NCBI RefSeq assembly: GCF_014873495.1
Contig: NZ_JADBGF010000001.1
Coordinates: forward strand, 8,618,001 to 8,682,000
Direction: 5' to 3'
Source: Streptomyces stelliscabiei
Lineage (GTDB): Bacteria > Actinomycetota > Actinomycetes > Streptomycetales > Streptomycetaceae
DNA length: 64,000 bases
The notes below the pieces were generated by a model that was given only the letters and a program-made list of their open reading frames with translations, ran no database searches and was not told the origin of the DNA. Below are positions 15,940 through 24,777 of the stretch, in pieces (within the stretch, counting starts at the first letter, position 1; each line of letters opens with the position of its first letter). A program made the translations under genes and the position numbers.

Positions 15940-16101
15940 TGGTCTGATCGTCTCCCCGCTCGCGGACACGAGATCTCCCCACTGACAGACGCGTGATCGT
16001 TCAGGTGTCTTGATCACCCGGCTTGTGCTCTTGGCCGGGTGAGGACCGAGGAGGAGATCATTGGAGTCGATCACCGCACAGGGAAGCGGTGTTCAGGTTG
16101 A
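15940..16101 (+). mobile_element. IS21-like element end and truncated istA start
   Basis: A GTG at 16,039 opens VRTEEEIIGVDHRT and stops after about 20 codons. VRTEEEI matches the first residues of Streptomyces IS21-type IstA transposases (usually followed by MEILEA). The 100 bases before it contain two related repeats built on CTCCCC and GACA (near 15,953 and 15,976), as expected for the multiple terminal repeats at an IS21 end. The element is cut off right after the start. Confidence 0.5.
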
Positions 16102-16681
16102 CGTGGGCGAAGCCTTGGAAGAAGTCGCTGCCCTGACGTGTGGTAAGCAGCGCGGCGGTGGATTCGCCGTCGCCGGCGAAGGCCGTGAGGCCGGCGGCGC
16201 CAACCCGGGCCAGGGCACGCTGGAACCATTGGTAGTCGTCGGGGCGGACCTGGCATCCGGGCTCGGAGGAGCCGGGGTCCTTGCCCTTACTTGGCTTCAC
16301 GATGTCTATGGTCGGGTTTTTGTTCTCCAGGGGCAGGCCGATGTCTGTGGCGGGGGTGCCGTCCGGGATGTGCAGCCAGCCGCCGGGGCCGTCGGCGTGC
16401 AGGGCGTGAACGGTGAGCGGGTCGCCCAGGGAGATTTCCGTGCTGAACAGCGGGGCCGGGGTCTCGTTCCAGGCTCCGATGTGCACCCCGTCCGCATGGA
16501 CCGCTGCGGAGGCGAGTTGCCCGTATGCCTTCTGCCGGTCACTGTGGTTGCCTTTGCAGGCGATCGGGAAGACGCGCGAGGATTCGCCTGGCTTCCAGAC
16601 CTCGGCGAAGAACTGCGGGCGGTAGTGGTAGTCGACGGTCTTGGTTTTTGCCTTGTCCCGGCTGGTCAATGTCCGGATCAC
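16058..16681 (-). pseudogene. C-terminal remnant of an unrecognised gene
   Basis: The open frame codes for 207 residues with good amino acid composition (VDYHYRPQFFAEVW, VFPIACKGNHS, DGPGGWLHIPDG), yet has no credible start. Its first codons merge out of frame into a helicase fragment, and its end abuts the IS21-like remnant. I do not know the family. The EVW...ACKG spacing is loosely like an E-x-K nuclease core, but that is too weak to call. It is best seen as the 3' part of a gene fused by deletion to other debris. Confidence 0.45.
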
Positions 16682-16781
16682 CGATGATCAAGGCCCGCCG
16701 AGCGCGGAACAGCAGCGGCAGGACCGAAGCGATGGAGCACTGACTGGCCTCGTCGACGACGACCAGGTCGAAGAGCTTCGC
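16674..16781 (-). pseudogene. helicase/ATPase fragment (Walker B region)
   Basis: The segment reads KLFDLVVVDEASQCSIASV and continues to RALIIGDP. DEASQ is the Walker B / motif II of superfamily 1 (Upf1/AAA_12-like) helicases, and IIGDP is the following motif III start. Nothing of the rest of the helicase is present. It is joined on one side to the orphan C-terminal remnant and on the other to transposase debris. Confidence 0.6.
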
Positions 16782-16787
16782 GGTCGG

Positions 16788-16912
16788 CCTCAGGTACCAG
16801 GCGACATCCGGGTCGCTGGAGGGCTGTCCGGGGCGAGCCCCTTGGCGTAGGTACCGATGACGGTGGCGTCGACGCAGGCTGAGCCGTCCCAGTGGCCGTC
16901 GGAGCCGGCCAT
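16788..16912 (-). mobile_element. IS4-like transposase fragment
   Basis: From an ATG the frame reads MAGSDGHWDGSACVDATVIGTY, written here as two overlapping pieces: DGHWDGSACVDATVIG and ATVIGTYAKG. After one frameshift it continues SSDPDVAWYLR. Variants of VDATxxxxxx...SDPDAGWYLR are characteristic of IS4/DDE transposases in Streptomyces. Only about 40 codons survive. Confidence 0.5.
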
Positions 16913-16930
16913 GCGGCTTGCTCAGCGCGC

Positions 16931-17038
16931 GGCGGCCGCGGCTCCGTCCACGCCGATCACCCTCGGGACCACCTGCTGTGGCAGTGGCAAGTGCCGCAGA
17001 TGGCGCAGCGCGGTGCTGCGGGAGACCGGCACGGCCAG
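16931..17038 (-). mobile_element. ISL3-family transposase fragment
   Basis: The frame reads LAVPVSRSTALRHLRHLP followed by PQQVVPRVIGVDGAA. This matches the ISL3 transposase stretch in which a VSRSTLLR helix is followed by PRVLGVDDFA, where the Asp is the first catalytic residue. Here the residues after GVDG are lost. It is a short relic. Confidence 0.6.
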
Positions 17039-17130
17039 CGGACGCCGTCCTGCATACGCTCAGCATGTCGGGGTAGGCACGGCGAGATACGGCGTGCCCG
17101 CGGCCGTTGCCCGGTAGAGGATGACGGGTC

Positions 17131-18246
17131 ATGACGATCGTGTTCCGGATTCCGGCCACTGGTGCGGAGCGGGTGGGGTTCGCCTACTCGCCGACGATGG
17201 AAGCCGTACTGAGTCTCCATGTGCTGGTGGAGCCCAAGCACCACCCCGTCCAGCACGGTTGGGTGCGTGCCATGCGCAAGCTGTCCCCGGCGCTGAAGCG
17301 GGAGATCGAGGCGTTCTCCTACGCGGTGCGCTCGTACTTCCCTGAGTTCCTCTTTCCGCAGCCGACCGGCGGACTGACTGACTTCGCCGACGAGCTGGCC
17401 GCCCTGCGCACGGCGGATCCGGAGCTGGTCCGGCTGGAGTTCGCCATCCCGCTGCTCACGCCCTGGCCGGGCGGCGGCCAGGGCAGGGATCCGCACGTGC
17501 TGGACGAACCGGACGTACGTCGGCTGCTGCGGGAGCGGCTCGCACGGGAGAGCGACGACGCCATCGTCGCGATGCTCCTCGACGACCCCCGCGCGCTGCT
17601 CGAACGGTTCCTGAGCATGCTGGAGCGCTACTGGCGGGAGGCGTTCGAGGAGGAATGGGCACGGCTCGAACCCGAACTCGCCGCCGGCGTCAGCGAGGCC
17701 GGGCACCAGATCGAGCAGCGCGGTCTGTACGGGATGCTGCGCGGCCTGTGGCCGGAGGTGCGCAGCGATCCTCAGACCGAACGCTTCTGGCTGGAGCGAC
17801 CGCACGATCACGAGGTCGCCATCGGTCCGGACGACACTCTCGTACTCGCCCCCAGCGCCTATGTGTGGCCGCACGTACGCGTCAACTGCGACGGTCCGTG
17901 GCCTCTCGGCCTCGTCTTCCCGGTCTCCTCCATCGCCCGGGAAGCCCGCCCAAGGATTCCACCCACCCAGCTCGTCGGCACGTTGCGGGCGCTCGCCGAC
18001 GACACCCGGCTGCGTGCCCTCCGGCTGATCGCCGAACGCCCACGCAGCACCCAGGAACTGGCCCCGCTCGTCGGCGTCAGCGAGGCCGCCCTGTCCAAGC
18101 ACCTGCGCGTGCTGGCGGACGCGGGCCTGCTGGAGCGCCGCCGCGAGGGCTACTACGTCCTGTACCGGCTCGTGCCCGGGCAGGTGGCGGGCCTGACCCC
18201 GGGCCTGGAGAGCTTCCTGAGGGGCGACGACACCGCGACGTCATAG
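17131..18246 (+). CDS. DUF5937 / ArsR-type winged-helix regulator
   Basis: The 371-residue protein has a long N-terminal DUF5937-type domain (FRIPATGAERVGFAYSPTMEAV onwards). A C-terminal ArsR winged helix follows at about residues 275-350 (LVGTLRALADDTRLRALRLIAERPRSTQELA, then VSEAALSKHLRVLADAGLLERRREG). No metal-binding Cys pair is visible, so metal sensing is unlikely. It lies 100 bp before the tryptophan catabolic operon on the same strand and is a candidate regulator, though it could also act elsewhere. Confidence 0.88.
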   Translation: MTIVFRIPATGAERVGFAYSPTMEAVLSLHVLVEPKHHPVQHGWVRAMRKLSPALKREIEAFSYAVRSYFPEFLFPQPTGGLTDFADELAALRTADPELVRLEFAIPLLTPWPGGGQGRDPHVLDEPDVRRLLRERLARESDDAIVAMLLDDPRALLERFLSMLERYWREAFEEEWARLEPELAAGVSEAGHQIEQRGLYGMLRGLWPEVRSDPQTERFWLERPHDHEVAIGPDDTLVLAPSAYVWPHVRVNCDGPWPLGLVFPVSSIAREARPRIPPTQLVGTLRALADDTRLRALRLIAERPRSTQELAPLVGVSEAALSKHLRVLADAGLLERRREGYYVLYRLVPGQVAGLTPGLESFLRGDDTATS

Positions 18247-18346
18247 TGCCCGAGCCCAATCGGAGGGCGCCGAGTTCGTGCCGGCGTCCATATGCCCCAG
18301 CTCGTGGGAAGGGCAGCCTCGTGGAGACGCACGAGGAGGAAGCGCA

Positions 18347-19516
18347 GTGATCCCTGAAACGACGCGCATACGCGCTCCCCGGCCCCGAGTGGCCGCGCTG
18401 GGCGAGTACGCCATCGATGCCGTGCACGGGTTCGTGCCCGCCGAGGACCCGGTGGACGCGCTGCCGGCGTACTACGAACCGTGGGAGCGGCTCGCGCGGA
18501 ACATCGCGGCCCTGATCATGACAGGGCGGATGCGCCCGGCGGTCGAATCGCTGCCCGTCCTCGCACCGGACCGGCTGCACTCCAGCGGGGAGCAGGAACG
18601 GGCCATGCTGCTGTTGTGCTCTCTCGCGAACGCGTACGTGTGGGCCACCGACACACCCGCGGACACGCTTCCGGCGCCGTTGGCGCAACCGCTCCACGCG
18701 CTCGCCGAAGCCCTGGACCGGGCGCCGATCATCTCCCACGCCTCCATCGTGCTCCACAACTGGCGGCGCATCGACGCCGACGAACCGCTGAGCATGTCGA
18801 ACATCGACACCCAGGTGACGTTTCTCGGCGGCGTCGACGAGAAGTGGTTCTATCTGGCGACGGTGGGCGTCGAACTCGCCGGCGCTCCCGGGCTGCCCCT
18901 GCTCGTGAGGGCCCAGCACGCGGCGGCGGCCGAGGACCAAGGCGGTCTCACCGAGGCGCTGCTCGGTATCCGCGATGTCGTCGACAAGGTCACCGACGCT
19001 TTCCTCGACGTCGAGCGCTGGTGCGATCACTACGTCTTCTACCATCGCATCAGGCCGTTCCTCACGGGATGGTCCGCGCCGGGGCTGCGCTTCGAGGGCG
19101 TGGACCGGGAACCGCTGGTGCTGGCCGGCGGGAGCGCCGCACAGAGCTCCCTCATCCAGGCCTTCGACGCCGGACTCGACATACCGCACCCGCACGGGAT
19201 GACGGCGGGATTCCTGACCGGCATGCGCGCATACATGCCCGCGCCGCACCGTCGCTTCCTGGAGGATCTCGAGGCCGGTCCCTCGGTCCGTGAATGCGTC
19301 GAGCGCAACCGCGGCACCCACCCACGGCTCGGCGACGCGTACAACGCGGCGGTGGACGCCCTGGTCCGGCTCCGGGCCCAGCACATCGGCATCACCGGGC
19401 GCTACATCAAGCGGTTCCAGAGCGACCAGGAGACCGCCAAGGGAACCGGCGGCAGCGACTTCGTCGCCTTTCTGAAGAAGTCGCGGGAGGAGACCACCGA
19501 TCGGCTGCTGCCATGA
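18347..19516 (+). CDS. indoleamine 2,3-dioxygenase
   Basis: The 389-residue protein is a heme dioxygenase of the IDO type. It carries MPAPHRRFLEDLE, where His301 corresponds to the proximal heme ligand of animal IDO1 (MPxxHRxFL), and the C-terminal GTGGSDFVAFLKKSREET loop. The GGSAAQSSL stretch lies before it. The enzyme opens the indole ring of tryptophan to N-formylkynurenine. GAGGAGGAAG precedes the GTG start. Its stop overlaps the formamidase ATG, so the first two pathway steps are coupled. Bacteria usually use tryptophan 2,3-dioxygenase for this step, so an IDO here is less common. Confidence 0.92.
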   Translation: MIPETTRIRAPRPRVAALGEYAIDAVHGFVPAEDPVDALPAYYEPWERLARNIAALIMTGRMRPAVESLPVLAPDRLHSSGEQERAMLLLCSLANAYVWATDTPADTLPAPLAQPLHALAEALDRAPIISHASIVLHNWRRIDADEPLSMSNIDTQVTFLGGVDEKWFYLATVGVELAGAPGLPLLVRAQHAAAAEDQGGLTEALLGIRDVVDKVTDAFLDVERWCDHYVFYHRIRPFLTGWSAPGLRFEGVDREPLVLAGGSAAQSSLIQAFDAGLDIPHPHGMTAGFLTGMRAYMPAPHRRFLEDLEAGPSVRECVERNRGTHPRLGDAYNAAVDALVRLRAQHIGITGRYIKRFQSDQETAKGTGGSDFVAFLKKSREETTDRLLP

Positions 19517-20403
19517 CAGCACCTGTGTACGGGGACTTCGACCAGGACCAGCTGGACGCCCAGTACTCACCCAGCAGCATGGTGGACGACATCCGGCCGT
19601 TCCTGGACGACTACGCGGACCGCAGCCGTCTCGCCCAACAGGAGCTGGCCGCGGTGGCCCGCCGCGACCTGCGCTTCGGACCGGGAGACGACGATCGGCT
19701 GGACGTCTACGGTCCCTCGGGACCGGGCCCGGAAAGCCGACCCGCTCTGTTCTTCGTCCACGGCGGATACTGGCAGCAGCTGTCCAAGGAGGACACCGCG
19801 TTCCCGGCTCCCGCCATGGTGCAGGCGGGTGCTGTCTACGCCACTCCGGACTACACCCTCGCCCCGCGAGCCCGGCTCTCGGACATCGTCGACCAGGTGC
19901 GCAGGGCCTTCGTCTGGCTGTGGCGCCGGGCGGCCGACCATCGCATCGACCCCGAGCGGATCGTGGTCTCCGGATCCTCGGCCGGCGCTCACCTGGCCGC
20001 CATGCTGCTCGCCACGCCGTGGCGGCAGTGGGGTCTGCCCGCGGACCCCATCGCGGGCGCGGTGCTCTTCGGCGGGATCTACGACCTGACCCCGGTACGG
20101 CAGACCTACGTCAATGACGTCGTGGGCATCGACGGCAGCGAGGTCCAAGACTGCAGTCCGCTGTTGCTGACGCCTTCGGTCCGCTGCCCCATGGTGATCG
20201 CCTGGGGAGAACGTGAGACGGACGAGTTCAAGCGGCAGTCACGCGCGTTCGCGGAACATCTGCGCCGGCAGGGCTGCCCGGTCACCGCGTTCGAGCAGTC
20301 CGGGCGCAACCACTTCGACTCTCCCGTGGAACTCGCCGTGCCCTCCGCCCGAGTTCATGCCGAGACCCTCCGTCTGATGCGTCTGGCCGCGGCTCGGCGC
20401 TGA
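19513..20403 (+). CDS. kynurenine formamidase (alpha/beta hydrolase type)
   Basis: The 296-residue protein has the arylformamidase oxyanion motif HGGYW at residues 83-87 and nucleophile elbow GSSAGAHLA at about 155. An Asp (WGERETDEFKRQ region) and a His (GRNHFDSPVEL) complete the triad. It hydrolyses N-formylkynurenine to kynurenine and formate. This is the eukaryote-like alpha/beta-hydrolase form rather than bacterial KynB. The start overlaps the dioxygenase stop (ATGA). A 126-bp gap with nothing recognisable separates it from kynureninase. Confidence 0.88.
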   Translation: MTAPVYGDFDQDQLDAQYSPSSMVDDIRPFLDDYADRSRLAQQELAAVARRDLRFGPGDDDRLDVYGPSGPGPESRPALFFVHGGYWQQLSKEDTAFPAPAMVQAGAVYATPDYTLAPRARLSDIVDQVRRAFVWLWRRAADHRIDPERIVVSGSSAGAHLAAMLLATPWRQWGLPADPIAGAVLFGGIYDLTPVRQTYVNDVVGIDGSEVQDCSPLLLTPSVRCPMVIAWGERETDEFKRQSRAFAEHLRRQGCPVTAFEQSGRNHFDSPVELAVPSARVHAETLRLMRLAAARR

Positions 20404-20529
20404 CCGCTTCACTCCCCGCCACCAGAGCGACCAGCCCGCTCATGACCACCTTCGGCCCACGCGCTCCGCTTCGGCGCCTGCGTCGACCCGCATCGGTCAT
20501 CCGGCTCCATTTCCCAGAAGGGTATTGCC

Positions 20530-21819
20530 TTGCTCGCGCGATCCACCGCCTCCGAAGCCGAGGCCCACCAGCTCGACGAAGCCCTCCCGGGGCTCCGCGA
20601 GCTGTTCCACATACCGCCCGCCGACGGCGGCAGATACACCGAGACCGCGTACCTCGCGGGCAACTCCCTCGGCCTGCAGCCCAAGGCCACCCTCGCGGAA
20701 CTGACGGAGGACCTCTCCGACTGGAGCCGCTTCGGCGTCGAAGGCCACCACGACGCCGTACGCCCGTGGTTCGGCTATCACCGCCTGCTGACCGAGCCGG
20801 CCGCGCGCCTGGTCGGGGCGCTGCCCGAAGAGACCGTCGTCATGAACTCCCTGACGGTGAACCTGCATCTGCTGATGGTCTCGTTCTACCGCCCCCAGGG
20901 CGAGCGGACACAGATCGTGATCGAGGACAGCGCCTTCCCCTCGGACAGCTACGCGGTGCGCAGCCACGTGCGCTTCCGGGGCCTCGATCCGGACCAGGCG
21001 GTCACCAGGCTGCGTCCGCGTCCCGGGGAGGACTGCCTGCGCACGGAGGACGTCGTCGACTTCCTCGACCGGCACGGACACACCGTGGCCCTGATGCTGC
21101 TGGGCGGCGTCAACTACCTCACCGGCGAGCTGATGGACGTTCCCGCCATCACCGCGGCCGGCCACGCCGCGGGCGCGACGGTCGGCTGGGACCTCGCCCA
21201 TGCGGCAGGCAACGTCCCGCTCCATCTGCACAACTGGGACGTCGACTTCGCCGCCTGGTGCTCCTACAAGTACCTCAACTCCGGACCCGGCGCTTTGTCG
21301 GGGGTGTTCATCCACCAGCGGCACGTCACCGACCGCGGCCTGCAGCGCCTGGAAGGGTGGTGGAGCACCGACGCCGCCACCCGGTTCCGGATGGAACCGG
21401 TCTCCCAGCCGCCGGCCACCGCCGACGCGTGGGCGATCTCCAATCCGCCGATTCTCGCCATGGGCCCGGTGCGCACCTCGCTGGAACTGTTCGACGCCGT
21501 CGGCATGGCGGCGCTGCGGGCGCGCAGCGAGAAGCTGACCGGGTACCTGGAGGGACTTCTCGACGCGATCACCCACACCCGTCCGCTGACGGTGATCACT
21601 CCCAGGGACACGCAACGCCGAGGTGCCCAGCTGTCGTTGCGCGTCGGCCGTACGAGCGCGGCTGCCCTGGCCCGCAAGCTGCGCCACGAGCACGGAGTCG
21701 TCGCCGACGCCCGCGAGCCGGACATCATCCGGCTGGCGCCGGTGCCCCTCTACTCCACCTTCCACGACTGCTGGCGGGCCGCCGACGCGCTGGCCCACTG
21801 CGTACCGGAGGAAAGATGA
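20530..21819 (+). CDS. kynU: kynureninase
   Basis: The 429-residue PLP enzyme shows the fold-type I signature: AYLAGNSLGLQPK near the N-terminus, GWDLAHAAGNVPLHLH with the PLP-facing Asp, and WCSYKYLNSGPGALSGVF with the Schiff-base Lys. It cleaves (3-hydroxy)kynurenine to (3-hydroxy)anthranilate and alanine. The start is a TTG placed 7 nt after AGAAGGG. No better start exists near the normal N-terminus. The stop overlaps the permease ATG. Confidence 0.93.
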   Translation: MLARSTASEAEAHQLDEALPGLRELFHIPPADGGRYTETAYLAGNSLGLQPKATLAELTEDLSDWSRFGVEGHHDAVRPWFGYHRLLTEPAARLVGALPEETVVMNSLTVNLHLLMVSFYRPQGERTQIVIEDSAFPSDSYAVRSHVRFRGLDPDQAVTRLRPRPGEDCLRTEDVVDFLDRHGHTVALMLLGGVNYLTGELMDVPAITAAGHAAGATVGWDLAHAAGNVPLHLHNWDVDFAAWCSYKYLNSGPGALSGVFIHQRHVTDRGLQRLEGWWSTDAATRFRMEPVSQPPATADAWAISNPPILAMGPVRTSLELFDAVGMAALRARSEKLTGYLEGLLDAITHTRPLTVITPRDTQRRGAQLSLRVGRTSAAALARKLRHEHGVVADAREPDIIRLAPVPLYSTFHDCWRAADALAHCVPEER

Positions 21820-23312
21820 CCCAGACCGGCAACGCGGCCCCCCTCCCGCCTGGGCAGGCGGCCGTCGCAGGCGGGGACCAACGGCCCCCGGGCGAGCTCG
21901 TACGCTCGCTCACCCACCGCCAGACCACCATGATCGGCCTCGGCTGCGCGCTGGGCACCGGCCTCTTCCTGGGGTCCGGTTCGGCCATCGGCATAGCAGG
22001 CCCTGCCGTGATCCTCTCCCACATCGCGGGCGCGGTACTCGTCGCCATCATCGCCCGGGTGCTGGCGGCGATGACCATCGCCCATCCCGTGCGCGGAACC
22101 TTCGGGACCATCGCCCACCTCTATCTCGGCCCCTGGGCGGGCTTCGTCGTCCGGTGGCTGTTCTGGGCCGGAACGACGGTCGCCATCGGCGGCGAGGTGG
22201 TGGCCGCGGCGATCTACATCCGCTACTGGTGGCCGCAGGCCCCGATGCTCCTGCTCATCGCCGCCGTCTCCGCGCTGGTACTGGGCGTCAACCTCTTCAG
22301 TGTCGGGTCCTTCGGCTTCGCGGAGTTCTGGCTGTCGAGCGTGAAGGTGACCGCAGTGGTGGTGTTCATCGCGGCAGGACTGCTGCTGGTGTTCGTCGGA
22401 CTGCCGCACACGCCGGCCACGGGCCTGGGAAACCTCACCTCGGGTGGCGGCTTCTTCCCCAACGGGCTGACGGCCGTCTGGACCGCCCTGGCCGTCGTGA
22501 TGTTCGCCTTCGTGGGATTCGAGACCGTCTCCATCTCGGCGGCGGAGGCAGCCGACCCCGCACGGTCCATCCGCACCGCGATGCGCGCGCTCATCTGGCG
22601 CCTGGGACTGTTCTACATCCTGTCCATAGGGCTCATCGTCACCCTCGTGCCGTGGCGGGACGTCGCAGGCGGTGACGGGGGCGTCGACGGCAGCCCGTTC
22701 GTCCACGTCTTCACCCAGGTGGGCATTCCGGCCGCCGCCTCGCTGACCAACGCGATCGTGCTGATCGCGGCGATCTCCTCGGCCAACGCGCAGCTCTACG
22801 CGGCCAGCCGCTTCCTGGACTCCCTGGGCCACGACAGATGCGCCCCCGCCGCCGTGGCCCGTCTCAGCCGCCGCGGGGTCCCGGTGCGGGCCCTGCTGGT
22901 CTCCGCCGTCGGCATCGTCGCGGCAGCCCTGCTGGCCGCTTTCAAGGTCAACAGCGTCTTCAACCTCCTGGTCTCCGTCGCCATCTTCTCCGTCCTCCTG
23001 GTGTGGCTGCTGATCCTCGCGTCCTACCTCGCGTTCCGCCGCTCCGCTCAACCGGCCGCACCGCAGGACCTGCGGGTTCCGGGCGGTGCCTGGACGGCCT
23101 GGGCCGGCATCGCGGGTGTGCTGGGGGTGGCCTCGACCGCCGCGGTGGTGCCCGTGATGGCGCAGGCCGCCTGGGTCGGCTCCGGCTTCACCCTCGCCCT
23201 GCTCCTGGTCTACGCCCTCAAGGACCGCCACGTGATGTGCCGGAACGCACCCGTCGCGCCGAACAAGGAGGCGGGCGAACCCAACCCTCAGGAGGCACCC
23301 CATGTCCGCTGA
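21816..23312 (+). CDS. amino acid permease (APC superfamily)
   Basis: The 498-residue protein has about 12 membrane helices and the APC opening signature (LTHRQTTMIGLGCALGTGLFLGSGSAI). A FVGFETVSISAAEAADPARSI loop follows. It is a GABA/aromatic amino acid permease type, probably proton-coupled, in the cytoplasmic membrane. In this operon it would import tryptophan, kynurenine or 3-hydroxykynurenine. Uptake of the last would bypass the missing monooxygenase. The start overlaps kynU (ATGA) and the stop overlaps the next gene. Confidence 0.9.
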   Translation: MTQTGNAAPLPPGQAAVAGGDQRPPGELVRSLTHRQTTMIGLGCALGTGLFLGSGSAIGIAGPAVILSHIAGAVLVAIIARVLAAMTIAHPVRGTFGTIAHLYLGPWAGFVVRWLFWAGTTVAIGGEVVAAAIYIRYWWPQAPMLLLIAAVSALVLGVNLFSVGSFGFAEFWLSSVKVTAVVVFIAAGLLLVFVGLPHTPATGLGNLTSGGGFFPNGLTAVWTALAVVMFAFVGFETVSISAAEAADPARSIRTAMRALIWRLGLFYILSIGLIVTLVPWRDVAGGDGGVDGSPFVHVFTQVGIPAAASLTNAIVLIAAISSANAQLYAASRFLDSLGHDRCAPAAVARLSRRGVPVRALLVSAVGIVAAALLAAFKVNSVFNLLVSVAIFSVLLVWLLILASYLAFRRSAQPAAPQDLRVPGGAWTAWAGIAGVLGVASTAAVVPVMAQAAWVGSGFTLALLLVYALKDRHVMCRNAPVAPNKEAGEPNPQEAPHVR

Positions 23313-24777
23313 ACCGCTGCCCGTCATCCGCAACTTCGTCGGCGGCACCTTCGCCGAACCCGACGAGGAACGCTGTTTCACGAAGACCGACCCGGCCACC
23401 GGCACGCCCCTCGCCCAGGTGCACGAGGCGGACCGGCCCCTGGTCGACCGCGCGGTCCGCTCGGCACGCGGCGCCTTGGTGGACGGCTGGGCCCACACTC
23501 CCGTACGGGAACGCGCCGCGCTGCTGCGCCGGGCGGCCGACCTGATCGAGCAGCGCTTCGAGGAGTTCGTGGCCGCGGAGGTCGGCGACACGGGCAAGCC
23601 CGTGACCCAGGCCCGCGAACTCGACGTCGCCCGCGCGATCGCCAACTTCCGTACTTTCGCCGACATCGTGGCCGCGGCCGGTCAGGACTCCTACCTCACC
23701 GACCTGCCGGACGGGCGCCAGGCCCTCAACTACGCGGTGCGCAAACCGCTGGGCGTGGTGGCCGTGATCGTGCCCTGGAACCTGCCGCTGCTGCTGCTCA
23801 CCTGGAAGGTCGCCCCCGCGCTCGCCTGCGGCAACGCGGTGGTCGTCAAGCCCAGCGAGGAAACCCCGTCCACCGCGGCCTTGCTGGCCGAGGTGCTGGC
23901 CGACGCCAGCCTGCCCGCCGGAGCCTACAACGTCGTGCACGGCTTCGGCGCCGGTTCCGCGGGCGAGTTCCTGGTGACCCATCCGGGCGTGGAGGGGATC
24001 ACGTTCACGGGATCGTCCGCCACCGGGACCGAGGTCATGCGGGCGGCGGCGCCCGGAGTGCGCCCGGTGTCCTTCGAACTCGGCGGCAAGAACGCCGCGA
24101 TCGTCTTCGACGACGTCGATGTCGACGAGGCGCTCGACGGGCTGTCCCGGTCGGTGTTCACCAACACGGGCCAGGTGTGCCTGTGCACCGAGCGGGTCTA
24201 CGTCCACCGGGCCGTGTTCACGGACATCGTCGACGGCCTGGCCGAGCGGGCCGGCCGGCTGCGGCTGGACGACCCGTTCAGCGCGCACACCACCACCGGC
24301 CCGCTGATCTCCCAGGAGCACCGGCGCAAGGTGCTGCGCTACTACGACCTCGCCGAACAGGCAGGCGCCAAGGTCGTCACCGGGGGCGGCACTCCGGACC
24401 TCGGGCCCGGCCTCGACGGCGGCGCCTGGATCGAACCCACCCTGTGGACCGGGCTGACCAACGCCGACCGCCCCGTACGCGAGGAGATCTTCGGTCCCGT
24501 CGCCGCGCTCATCCCGTTCGACACCGAAGAGGAGGCCATCGCCCTGGCCAACGACACCGACTACGGTCTCGCCGCCGCTGTGTGGACCAACGACCTGCGC
24601 CGCGGTCACCGTGTCGCCCAACGCATGGACGTGGGCATGGCCTGGGTCAACACCTGGTTCCTGCGCGATCTGCGCTCTCCCTTCGGCGGTGCCGGGCTCT
24701 CCGGCATCGGCAGGGAAGGCGGCGCCTCCTCCCTCCACTTCTACACCGAGCCCACGAATGTGTGCGTGCAGCTATGA
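23302..24777 (+). CDS. 2-aminomuconic semialdehyde dehydrogenase
   Basis: The 491-residue aldehyde dehydrogenase shows VIVPWNLPLLL, FELGGKNAA with the general-base Glu, and TNTGQVCLCTERVYV with the catalytic Cys. The closest pattern is the hydroxymuconic/aminomuconic semialdehyde dehydrogenase group (DmpC/AmnC/NbaE). It oxidises 2-aminomuconate 6-semialdehyde to 2-aminomuconate with NAD+. The order after it (hydratase, acetaldehyde dehydrogenase, aldolase, decarboxylase) repeats the dmp meta-cleavage order. It overlaps the permease gene by 11 bp. Confidence 0.9.
   Translation: MSAEPLPVIRNFVGGTFAEPDEERCFTKTDPATGTPLAQVHEADRPLVDRAVRSARGALVDGWAHTPVRERAALLRRAADLIEQRFEEFVAAEVGDTGKPVTQARELDVARAIANFRTFADIVAAAGQDSYLTDLPDGRQALNYAVRKPLGVVAVIVPWNLPLLLLTWKVAPALACGNAVVVKPSEETPSTAALLAEVLADASLPAGAYNVVHGFGAGSAGEFLVTHPGVEGITFTGSSATGTEVMRAAAPGVRPVSFELGGKNAAIVFDDVDVDEALDGLSRSVFTNTGQVCLCTERVYVHRAVFTDIVDGLAERAGRLRLDDPFSAHTTTGPLISQEHRRKVLRYYDLAEQAGAKVVTGGGTPDLGPGLDGGAWIEPTLWTGLTNADRPVREEIFGPVAALIPFDTEEEAIALANDTDYGLAAAVWTNDLRRGHRVAQRMDVGMAWVNTWFLRDLRSPFGGAGLSGIGREGGASSLHFYTEPTNVCVQL

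Noticed and set aside
17655..18350. 231-codon plus frame inside the DUF5937 regulator
   Set aside because: Arg/Pro-rich alternate frame of a gene with clear ArsR motifs.
21750..23666. 638-codon minus-strand frame opposite the amino acid permease
   Set aside because: Gly/Asp/Gln-rich antisense shadow of a membrane protein gene.
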